NCBI GenBank assembly: GCA_022606425.2
Contig: JAHDVF020000493.1
Coordinates: forward strand, 62,001-126,000
DNA: 64,000 nucleotides
Source of the DNA: Lepidostoma basale
Lineage: Eukaryota; Arthropoda; Insecta; Trichoptera; Lepidostomatidae
Direction of reading: 5' to 3'
Shown one piece after another: positions 51,101-58,484 of the stretch. A program made the position numbers and the translations under genes. A model generated the notes under the pieces. It did no database searches. It was given only the letters and a program-made list of their open reading frames with translations, and had not been told where the DNA came from. Within the stretch, counting starts at the first letter, position 1. Each line of letters begins with the position of its first letter.

Positions 51101-54100
51101 TTCGGGTAGACAGCAAGCGAGTTGCCTCGATTGTGACGGTAGCCTTGGAACGTCGTATATGACGATTGACCAGCGAAAAGGCTATCTTATCAGTGACGTA
51201 TTAAAGATAAGATTGTGATCTCAATTGTCTTCAAAGATTTTGTCATTTTGTGTATAACTTTTGAAAGTAATTGACGTGTCTAAAAATGGCGACAACATTT
51301 CAAGTAAATTCGAAAATCTCTTATATGAACCCGCATCATAATCGGAGTTCGAATCGTAATTTTGTCATTATAATAATATTTATTGCATTCTTGCTTGCTC
51401 GTATTTATTTTTTGTGAAAAAAAAATATATATAAATATTATTAAAATCAGTTTTTAGTTATTGAAAATTATTAATGTGTTATTTACGACTTCTTCATTAA
51501 ATTAGGTATTTTTAAACGTTTTTGTGCTTATTTATCCGACATATTTTATTTATTTACTATAATACAAGAGAAATAAACTGCAGTTTAATTAATTAAAAAA
51601 TCGTCATACGGAAAATTCTTCGATGTAAACAACATTCAACTGTTTCGTTACGAGTATGTGGATAAGTGTTATTCATATTTTTAGATACTACTAGTGACAT
51701 CTATCGAAGATCGCGCAAACATATTTTCATACATTTTTTTTAAACTAGTCCTTTTGTTTTTATCATTTATTCTTCAAACTATCAATTCGCTTAGTGCTTC
51801 CATCTTCACGATTTTAAAATTCGCGCTTATATATTTTTATCGCACGATATATATTTTTTTCTATACAAGATTCGTCTTAATTTTTTGTTCTGATTTCCTC
51901 TTCGAATCTTCTTTACCGCTCCTGATCTGTGTGTATATAACGGAGTAAGTTTATAATAGTGCCACCAGTCTGTCGATGCCAATAAACATGGCGAAACCGG
52001 TCGCTGCCGAAATAAAGAAAAAAGTTATAGTAGTTATTAAAAAAACGTCGTTTTATTTAATTATTATTTAAAAATCATTAGATTATCAAATGAATTTTAA
52101 GTTTTATTATAAAATCCATTGTATTGAATACGAATCTTCTTGAATAGGTATCTGTAATACCAATATTTAAATTCAGTATATTTTACATAAATATTAGAAT
52201 ATAATATTTTTATATACGAGTAGAATCATGTTTACCACCCCTGATCTGTATGTATATAAAGGACTCGGTTTGCAATAGTGTCACCAGTCTGTCGATGCCA
52301 GCGAGCCTGGCGAAACCGATCGCTGTCGAAATAAAGACAAAAGTGGAAGTTGTTAAAAAAACATCGTTTTATTTAATTATTATTTAAAATGAACTTCTAT
52401 TATCTCCAAAAATATATATTTATTATTATCTGTACAAGTAAGTGATAAACGCGTAAATTTTCGCGGAATATTAATCCAAGGAAGGAAGAAAGTAGAATAA
52501 ATGCAAAAGAAATGAGATCTCTAAGACGAATGTGTGGCAAATCTGTATATGATAGAGTGTCAAATGCAAGTGAATGTGGTGCGAATGAAAGTGTTATAAA
52601 CAAAATAATGAAAGGGTCATTAAGATGGTTTGGACACATGGAAAGAATGAGTGAAGACAGAATGGTAAAGAAGGTATATGTAAACGGCGTGAACGTAGCT
52701 AGGAAGCCCGAGGAAAACGTGGCACGATCAAATCAATCAAATATTAAATGTCGGTCACCTGAGGAGTCGGAGAAATCGACGTGCGTGCATGACAAGATGT
52801 ACGAATGTAGAGGAAGCGAGAGAAGTATGTCAGGACAGAACAGTGTGGCGTTCTATTCTTTCTGCCTACCTCTCCGAGGAGACGGCGTGATGGTTAGTTA
52901 GTTTAGTTAGTAATATTATCCAATTACGTGTATCAATTCGTGATGATGTCCATGAGTCTTTTGACTCCGCAAAGGGCGTTAAACGGCAGCCACCTTTATA
53001 CTGCACGCCGGTATAATATAATACCTGTGGTTTGGACGGGTCCAAAAATAAAAAAAATACGCCAAAAGGGATCAAAAAGGTTACTGACAGGTCCCCTAAT
53101 CTTTATTATCGTCTCGTCCCTCTTACCCAAACATCCTTGCTGCGTCTCTATCGCTCTATCCTGATTTGGACACCTGTGTGTGCCCCTCTGAATTGTATTT
53201 TTTCTTCCACGATACATAATTATATGGATATTGTATAGGACTGATTTATCCTGCGGGCGCTGTATCCTTCTGACGATATTTCAGTTTATAAAAGAAATTA
53301 AAATCCAGTCGAATTCGGTTATTACGAGGAAGATGTGACCGAAAGAATTTGTTCGTTATAAGAATTACTCATTATATCAACAATTAAGTTGCAATTCAAA
53401 CAAAAAATACACACTATTTTTATACATACATATAATTTTTTCTGTTAATCCACTTTTCATATAAATTTTTAAAAATTTGTTTCATTGTTTTCACTCTATG
53501 TTAATTGTTCTTAAATTTCTTCTCAAAGCATTCAACCAATTAAATTAAATACAAAACAAACTAACTAACCATCACGCCGCCTCCCCGAAAGGGTAGGCAG
53601 AAAGAATGGACTGTCACACTTTAACCGATGCGGCACTCCATCCTTCTCTTTTCGCCCCGCGGGAGACGCGGTGTGATGGGTTGCGAACCTCATCGCCACC
53701 AATAGGCATCTCTCGCGCACACTTCGATCGCAAAACATCCACAAAATAAATCTAACACAAAATATATAAAATACGAGTACAATGATATAAAATAAAAAAA
53801 TTAAATACACATTTAATTAAAATTATATTTAATTTAACAAGTTGGTTTTCGTTATATGAATGTGGAGGAATCTAGAGGTGTTCAGGATAGAGTAGTGTGA
53901 CTGTCCAATATATCTGCCTACCTCTGCGGAGAAACTGTGTGATGGTTTGTTGTTGTTGTTTAAAAATGTATTTTTAATCAATACATTAACAGTTTTAAGA
54001 AAAAAATTTATGATTTATATATTTTTACTCGGTATGCCCGAGAAGTAGCTCTTTATAAAAGTGAATAAATGTATGGAGAAAATCATAAACTGAAATGTCA

Positions 54101-57100
54101 ACGACTGTTTTCTCATTACATCCGAGATTTCGCTACTTCCGTGATCGTAATTACCGAGTTCAACTGTATATAAAAAAATATTGTCTTCGCCTTCTCTCCG
54201 GTATTTCGATATTTGGCTTCCATCCGAGGGCACCACGGAAAACCTAAACCGGAACCTTAAATTATAAACCCGTATTTTTCATAAATTCATAAATTGTCAA
54301 TTTTTAGAATAGCAAAAGTTTTCGAGGTAACTAGTCTATCGCCATTTTTACTGTCAATAAAATGGCAATAGATTAGCTATCTATCACATTTTATGAGAAT
54401 CAATATGATCGCGATACTCTTTATATCGATTTGGCTCGCGCTGTAATGATTTAAAGAGCGATTCAACAAAATAATAATACACTTAATTAAACACTTTTTG
54501 TACTTGGTATACAATCACTTTATTTGTGAGGATGAAGGCCTACCGGTTTCGCTCTATGCGAGCTTCTTCGGGGCTTTAAACATTCTGTAATAATAATAAT
54601 AATAGTTTATATTTTATGCGATATTTTTTTTATTTATGGTTTCAAATGGGTTCCGTCGCCAAAAATATTTGAAAACCGCTGGCTCAAACCAATTTATTAT
54701 TAAAATTTTAGATATAAAATAATAAAACACTTTGTATTTAACCACGGCGTGATGGTATACATACCATGATTAAATACAAAGTGTTTTATTATTATATTTT
54801 ATATCTATAAGTTTTTTTTTTTATATGGCTTAGCCATAGAGGGATCCCTCCGCTTACCCGAAGCTGTTATAGACGCAGCGGCGCCTTTCGTCAGCTTCAC
54901 ACGTGCACTTCCTAGGCCCACCCCCCGTCCATGCGGGATTTACGTTAAAAAATAATATTAATAATATATGGATATTTGCAACCAAGGGGGAACCCGACCA
55001 CATTTAAGCTACATTTCATATGAAAAAAAAATTTATTTATGATTCCTTCCGTAGCTCGGCCGTCGTCCGACTCCGCCGCCCTCAGGTTGCCGGACGTGGT
55101 GGCGCGGTCCACGGCCCTACGGAGCCGGCTGCGCTCCCAGTGCTCCGCACCCGTCAGCCCCTCCTGCAGCAGCTCCGAGTTCTTCCCCAGGGAGGCCTCC
55201 CGCCGGCTGGAAGCGGAGGAGGTCTTCACGCTGCTCGAGGCGTCCCGCCAACCCCTGGACGACGAGGTGTTCCTGGCGCCGGGAAACCCACCCCCATCCC
55301 CCGCGCCCCTCAACCCCCCGCGCGGCCGGCGGCGTAAGCGGCGCTCCCGGGTTCACAGCGACATGAGCAACCCAACCCCGATCAACGATGCCGCCGAATC
55401 TTGGCGAGAGCGGCGAACGCGGATAGAAGATATCCAGGTGAGTCATTTTGAGAACCCCCTATGTTCTGGAGCAAATAGGTATTTTTGTTCCTGCAACAGC
55501 GCCAACATCAATTCTTATTTGCTCCGTCACGCAGAACCAACCTGCCTTTGGTGATGCCAGTAGGAAGAGCAAATTGGACTTGAATCTAGTCGTCTCAGTT
55601 TTGGACATTTTCAGTGTCAGTGAGGCAGTATTCATAAAAACTATATTACAAATTCTGGAAAGAGTGCTGCCTCACTGACGTCGCCTACATGTTTTTCGTT
55701 TGTTATGTCTCATTTATGTATTTTGCATAAATAAATAAATAAAATCCCTTTTTTTTGTAAAATAACTAATCTTTGATACGAAACCGTGGTGGTTTGACAT
55801 ATTTCAGATTAAAATTGAACACTTTTCACCACTTTGATGATTTTTTTAATGAATTAAAACACTTTTTTCCACTTTTGAGTTTACTTTCTCGACATGTTTC
55901 GAAGGCTTAAACCTTCATCATCGGGAGAACGATATAAACTAACCAAAATTATTACGAAAAAACTTATTACATGTCATGAGAATCAATATATATATTTTTA
56001 ATTGTATACGAAAAAATACACTAATTGAATTTCACCACCTCAGGGGCGTTAATGGAATATTGTCTCCTAGTTCTTAGGGGGCTCGTTTAAGGTTTTAATT
56101 TTGTTCTTCAAAAGGTTGATGGGGTAATTCGCATTTTCTATTTCCCGCCTTTTAATTCTTTTTATTGGCTGTGGTAATGCTATTACCGGAAAAATTACAA
56201 TCCTGCGTTGTAATTCTATCATCCCCCATTTTCATCCCTCATACCTCCCGAGGATTCGTTATAATTAAAAGATTACGAGGCCCCAACATTTCTGGTAAAC
56301 AGATTAGGCAACATCTTTAAAGATCAAAGCGATGATTACAATAGGCGAACTGTTCTTATTTAATGCAGAGTTATTCCGAATGCCGCTTTAATGTGGGATA
56401 TACTCGTATGTGATTCGGAAGTTAAAAAAATATATTTTTTTTTATGAATTAAAACACTGTTTTAATTGTATCTCAATAGAGACGAAGATGCAAATTGGAA
56501 ACTGAATATGGTTGATCAAGGTGTTTACAGGACTTATGACCTGTCATTGGTTGGGTTAAGCGCACGCTTTATGTAATTACAACATTCCCCATTCCACCTT
56601 TGTTATGACCATGTCTGACAAATTTTGGAAGTTGTATATATGTTAAAGTCCTACACCAGATTTCCCATGTCAGTTTCAATGCGCCATCTATGAAGATTTT
56701 GATTACATATGTTAATCTTTTTAAGATTACTCTATATATAATCTACATACTAACGCCATCTATGGAGATTTATTTTTATTAAGCATTAAGCTGTGGGTGA
56801 AATCCGCAATGGGTGAAACCCGCAATGGGTGAAACCCGCAATGGGTGAAATCCAGTATTCGTATACAAGTATCAGTATCCATTCACAAAAATATTAAAAC
56901 ACTGTTGTTTACATAATCCATTATTTTGGCGGAAACACGAAATCGCGACAGCTGTTTCGCTAACCATCATCATCATCAGGCGTTACAATCAACTAAACAC
57001 CTGATGATGCTAACATTGGTTAGCGAAACTAAATCAATTGTGATATTATATAACAGTGTTTTAATTAAACATTTTATGCCTGTTTTTTACACTTAGTACA

Positions 57101-58484
57101 CTTGATTTGATCATGTTTTCCTCGATCTTCTTTTTCTAGTTCCATTTACATATACTTTTCTACCATTCTTTCTTCATTCGTTCTTTCCATGTGTCCAAAC
57201 CATCTTAATGACCTTTTCATTATTTCGTTCACAACACTTTCATTCACACTATTAACACTTATATTTTCGTATAACAGATTTATCACCACCTCGTCTAAGA
57301 ATTCTCATTTTTACCGCATTTATTTTGTTGTTATTATATTATTATTATTTTATAATTGTTAATGCGAAAACTTTGTTTTATATCACATTTATTTTACTTT
57401 ACGACAGCTGTTTCATCAACCAATGTTGACATCATCAGGTGTTACAAAAATATTTTTATATAATTTTTGCATTAACAATTATAAAATGTTAACATAATTT
57501 ATAATAATTATAATATAATATATTATAATTATTAATATAATTATAAAAATGTTAAAATATCATAGTGTTTCGGCCAAAACAATGGACTACTATTATTATT
57601 ATTATTTATTATTTTTTTTTTATTATTATTTATTATTTTTTTTATTTTTTTATTATTTATTATTATATTATTATTATTATTACTTCTTTTATTATTATTA
57701 TTACTTCTTTTATTAATTATAACTATTATCATTATCATTATAGATTTAAACTTATAAAATAAATACAGAAATAAATTTCGTAAGATGTATATTTTGACCC
57801 TCCTTTTGACTGGTTCCAACCCTTATGTATGGAAGCGAAGCATGGAACTGGCAGAAGAAGGATGAGAGCAGAATAAATGCGGTAGAGATGAGGTCCCTAA
57901 GACGTATGTGTGGTAGAACGATGTACGACAGAATCTCAAATGCTGATATTAGGAAGGAGTGTAGAGCGAAAGAAGGTATTATGAACAAAATTATGAAAGG
58001 TGAAGAAAGAATGGTTAAAAAAGTATACGTTAACAATGTAAATGGAGTAAGGAGTCGAGGTAGACCGAGGAAAACATGGCATGACCAAATTAATCAAATA
58101 TTAAAAGTTGGTCATGTCAGAAGCCAGAAGAATCGACGTGCGTGTATGACTCGATGTATGAATGTGGAGGAATCTAGAGAGGTGTGCCAGGATAGAGTAG
58201 TGTGGCGGTCCATTCTCTCTGCCTACCCCTGCGGGGAAACGGCGTGATGGTTTGTTGTTGTTTGTAAATTTTGAAATTGTGACAAAGATTTTAATTGAGA
58301 TGTTATTTTCTTTCAGAACAATCAGTCTGCCGTTGACCCTTCACTGCCTCCGAAATCGGAAAAGGTGACTCCTCCCAACCTGAACCCTAGTGACACGAGT
58401 CAGCTCTTCAGCAGTTTCGGAGGAACTCTTTTCACCGCTTTGGTACTGGTGGTAGGCTGGACGCTGCTAGCAAATAAACGATGA
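48001..58484 (+). CDS. Host gene: probable tail-anchored protein of unknown family (3 exons, 229 residues)
   Basis: Join 48001-48139, 55055-55437, 58317-58484. Exon 1 ends in phase 1 (G|gtgagt); exon 2 starts at cgtag|CT, completing Ala47, and ends CAG|gtgagt in phase 0; exon 3 follows tttctttcag. Start ATG is in aaaATGG context with an in-frame stop 24 nt upstream. Residues 1-14 are acidic (PSDEDTD); 15-35 can form an amphipathic helix (RYERLNRILVELMEVIF). The middle is Ser/Pro-rich, with EEVFTLLEASRQPLDDEVFL (about residues 109-128) and a basic RGRRRKRRSR patch (about 144-153). Residues 208-226 (FGGTLFTALVLVVGWTLLA) form a single hydrophobic segment, leaving NKR outside: the plan of a C-terminally anchored ER or outer-mitochondrial-membrane protein. 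I do not recognise the family; junctophilin and mitochondrial fission factor were considered and do not fit. Confidence 0.8.
48360..48560. mobile_element. Inverted-repeat element in intron 1 with decayed hammerhead-like ends
   Basis: Left attcatttgaataaatataactg, cacagacatgttttggttgt and right acaaccaaaacatgtctgtg, acagttatatttattcaaat pair. The GAAAC box is altered to AAAAC on both sides while ACATGTC is kept. A related single arm lies at 48995-49130 (cacaaccgaaacatgtttgc). Confidence 0.6.
48640..48775. repeat. Hairpin in intron 1
   Basis: Perfect palindrome ttcgttctatatg-a-catatagaacgaa at 48677-48703, inside wider imperfect arms (actaaataccaaaa / ttttgtatttagt). Confidence 0.7.
49500..49860. 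mobile_element. Two LINE A remnants, head to head
   Basis: Plus remnant 49500-49615 (gtagtgtatgttaatgattt, gaaaatgtggcacgatcaaa) and minus remnant 49761-49856 (atcacggtgtttcatggaag, cctccacattcatacaacga). Both are short and decayed. Confidence 0.55.
49858..50090 (-). mobile_element. J-element arm in intron 1
   Basis: Matches the interior of the 18183-18963 element (aaataatcaaataaatttaa, acaaaagcataaacgttcca, cataacatctgtcagatcat). No core motif. Confidence 0.55.
50091..50510 (-). mobile_element. LINE H 3' fragments (CR1/L2-like)
   Basis: 50091-50400: minus strand contains FRGRSFAVACTSAWNNLPAD-type text (plus reading ggaagattgttccatgctga, gctaccgcgaagg) and the 3' end with caaaggcgctg. 50412-50510: (AAT) run and a separate 3' end gctaacttttaaagcgccgt, as at 45355. 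Confidence 0.6.
50705..50860 (-). mobile_element. J-type element end in intron 1
   Basis: tatactttgtaaatacaaca, then the minus-strand motif 50764-50791 and agatacatatttaaaatatt. Matches 18183-18300. Confidence 0.6.
50764..50791 (-). ncRNA. Hammerhead-like motif with core deletion
   Basis: Minus strand CTGA-(gap)-AGGAC-tggtt-GTCC-GAA-ACAAGT-C. The three-base core segment after CTGA is lost and the palindrome has one change, so activity is unlikely. Confidence 0.4.
50870..51285. other. Intron 1 sequence with promoter-like stretch
   Basis: 51090-51280 is non-repetitive and less AT-rich (agttgcctcgattgtgacgg, cttatcagtgacgtattaaa with a TCAGTG initiator match). It could be an internal promoter or an enhancer. 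No exon consistent with the phase of exon 2 was found here. Confidence 0.35.
51286..51417 (+). CDS. Candidate 43-residue small ORF with a hydrophobic end
   Basis: ATG in aaaaATGGC context. Reads MATTFQVNSKISYMNPHHNR, then a hydrophobic run FVIIIIFIAFLLARIYFL to stop. It would be a small tail-anchored peptide. It lies just downstream of the promoter-like stretch in intron 1. AT-rich DNA makes such Ile/Phe runs by chance, so support is weak. Confidence 0.25.
   Translation: MATTFQVNSKISYMNPHHNRSSNRNFVIIIIFIAFLLARIYFL
51900..52400 (+). repeat. Direct repeat (spacing 319 bp) with two hammerhead-like units
   Basis: Units around 51915-52085 and 52234-52400 share ctgatctgtgtgtatataac-like sequence, caccagtctgtcgatgcc, gcgaaaccg and cgttttatttaattattatt. 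Motifs: 51970-52001 CTGTCGA-T-GCCA-ataaaca-TGGC-GAA-ACCGGT-C (stem ends approximate), and 52289-52321 CTGTCGA-T-GCCA-gcgagcc-TGGC-GAA-ACCGAT-C. In both, the core A6 is T. Confidence 0.55.
52483..52920 (+). mobile_element. LINE A 3' fragment in intron 1
   Basis: Frame 52512 onward: MRSLRRMCGKSVYDRVSNAS, KGSLRWFGHMERMSEDRMVK, then a frameshift and the last codons. The 3' hairpin reads cctctccgagg, in which both sides of one stem pair have changed. Tail gttagttagtttagttag. Confidence 0.85.
52925..53300. other. Unidentified segment in intron 1
   Basis: Overlapping frames on both strands (52866-53238) of about 70-80 residues have no recognisable domain. Composition is mixed. Could be an unknown repeat. 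Confidence 0.3.
53557..53815 (-). mobile_element. SINE-A copy
   Basis: Reversed tail and hairpin (ccccgaaagggtagg), aaccgatgcggcactccatc, cgggagacgcggtgtgatgg, cctcatcgccaccaataggc, cacacttcgatcgcaaaaca, then the AT-rich 5' part. Nearly complete. Confidence 0.85.
53856..53962 (+). mobile_element. LINE A (GTT-tailed) 3' end
   Basis: atgaatgtggaggaatctag, gtgttcaggatagagtagtg, tgcctacctctgcggagaaa, gtttgttgttgttg. Last ~30 codons only. Confidence 0.75.
54335..54480 (+). mobile_element. tRNA-derived SINE 3' part
   Basis: tgtcaataaaatggcaatag, gagaatcaatatgatcgcga, tcgatttggctcgcgctgta, aaagagcgattcaac: the alternative 3' end also seen at 28982. Head absent. Confidence 0.65.
54541..54571 (-). 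ncRNA. Hammerhead-ribozyme-like motif (ACCGGT type)
   Basis: Minus strand CCGAAGA-A-GCTC-gcata-GAGC-GAA-ACCGGT-A. Core differs from consensus at one place (CTG to CCG). Stem II is perfect. Confidence 0.5.
54705..54812. repeat. Inverted repeat in intron 1
   Basis: agatataaaataataaaaca, ctttgtatttaa ... ttaaatacaaag, tgttttattattatatttta: arms of about 33 bp around a 36-nt centre (ccacggcgtgatggtatacataccatga region). Confidence 0.7.
55055..55437 (+). CDS. Coding exon 2 of the host gene
   Basis: 383 nt, strikingly GC-rich in an AT-rich region. Preceded by a pyrimidine-rich acceptor (gattccttccgtag). Contains PSSDSAALRLPDVVARSTAL at the start, a Pro run and the RGRRRKRRSR patch, ends RRTRIEDIQ|gtgagt. 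The other open frames here are shadows. Confidence 0.8.
55449..55740 (+). mobile_element. LINE G relative inserted 12 bp after exon 2
   Basis: PYVLEQIGIFVPATAPTSIL, QPAFGDASRKSKLDLNLVVS, VFIKTILQILERVL stop: a diverged C-terminal LINE G/G2 domain with a frameshift, then aaataaataaataaaat. It starts almost on the splice donor of exon 2. Confidence 0.65.
55891..55923 (-). ncRNA. Hammerhead-ribozyme-like motif (ACATGT type)
   Basis: Minus strand cCGATGA-T-GAAGGT-ttaa-GCCTTC-GAA-ACATGT-C. Six-bp stem II including one T.G. First core letters read CCGATGA instead of CTGATGA. Confidence 0.5.
56035..56450. other. Intron 2 spacer
   Basis: No gene. Starts with ttcaccacctcaggggcgtt, probably a LINE H-type 3' end; the rest is unrecognised. 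Confidence 0.35.
56455..56885. mobile_element. MITE-1 in intron 2
   Basis: gtatctcaatagagacgaag, acttatgacctgtcattggt, gggttaagcgcacgctttat, then three direct copies of cgcaatgggtgaaa near the right end and gtatacaagtatcagta. Confidence 0.75.
56947..56979 (-). ncRNA. Hammerhead-like motif with lost stem II
   Basis: Minus strand CTGATGA followed by repeated tgatga, ggttagc, GAA-ACAGCTGT-C. Core start and loopless stem III intact; expansion of tgatga has replaced the 5' side of stem II. Confidence 0.45.
57001..57029 (+). ncRNA. Hammerhead-like motif with best stem II
   Basis: CTGATGA-T-GCTAAC-attg-GTTAGC-GAAAC. Stem II is 6 perfect pairs. The sequence then departs (taaatc), so stem III is missing. 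Faces the minus-strand motif 22 bp away. Confidence 0.5.
57110..57335 (-). mobile_element. LINE A fragment in intron 2
   Basis: Reads tcatgttttcctcgatcttc (KTWHDQ region), catgtgtccaaaccatctta (RWFGHME), ctcattttttaccgcattta-type MRSLR region. Both ends missing. Confidence 0.7.
57355..57500 (-). mobile_element. J-type element with hammerhead-like motif in intron 2
   Basis: Arms aactttgttttatatcacat, tttactttacgacagctgtt as at 40875-41060, here in reverse orientation, with the motif at 57403-57438. Confidence 0.65.
57403..57438 (-). ncRNA. Hammerhead-ribozyme-like motif (ACAGCTGT type)
   Basis: Identical over all 36 nt to the motif at 40974-41009 (CTGATGA-T-GTCAAC-attg-GTTGAT-GAA-ACAGCTGT-C), on the other strand and 16 kb away. 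Confidence 0.65.
57585..57750. repeat. AT low-complexity run, (ATT)n
   Basis: Long tract of att and t-run variants. The Ile-only open frames over it are meaningless. Confidence 0.9.
57812..58262 (+). mobile_element. LINE A (GTT-tailed), ends 54 bp before exon 3
   Basis: Frame 57825-58247 (140 residues): MYGSEAWNWQKKDESRINAV, MRSLRRMCGRTMYDRISNAD, GRPRKTWHDQINQILKVGHV, SAYPCGETA stop. The RWFGHMERM segment is deleted in frame (after IMNKIMKG). Tail gatggtttgttgttgtttg. Hairpin cccctgcgggg. Confidence 0.85.
58317..58484 (+). CDS. Coding exon 3 of the host gene (membrane anchor)
   Basis: 55 codons and TGA. Acceptor gttattttctttcag. NNQSAVDPSLPPKSEKVTPP, a Ser-rich link, then the hydrophobic anchor and NKR. 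The junction with exon 2 is in phase 0. Confidence 0.8.
   Translation, partial: NNQSAVDPSLPPKSEKVTPPNLNPSDTSQLFSSFGGTLFTALVLVVGWTLLANKR

Larger units (their letters stand above)
53306..54166. mobile_element. pogo-like MITE in intron 1, expanded by insertions
   Basis: Ends cagtcgaattcggttattac and, reversed, cagttgaactcggtaattac, as in 44542-45161. TA follows the right end; the left flank is tc, not ta. Interior insertions: SINE-A (53557-53815) and a LINE A tail (53856-53962). Confidence 0.7.

Noticed and set aside
55020..55337. Alternative 105-residue frame (and a minus frame) over exon 2
   Set aside because: GC-rich exons leave all frames open. Only the frame used agrees in phase with exons 1 and 3 and with both splice sites.
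57541..57819. Asn/Ile-rich open frames at 57541-57819
   Set aside because: They are translations of an (ATT)n low-complexity tract.
48001..58484. Naming the host gene as junctophilin, mitochondrial fission factor or a KASH protein
   Set aside because: All end in a C-terminal membrane anchor, but no MORN repeats, coiled coil or family C-terminus is visible. Only the tail-anchored layout is supported.
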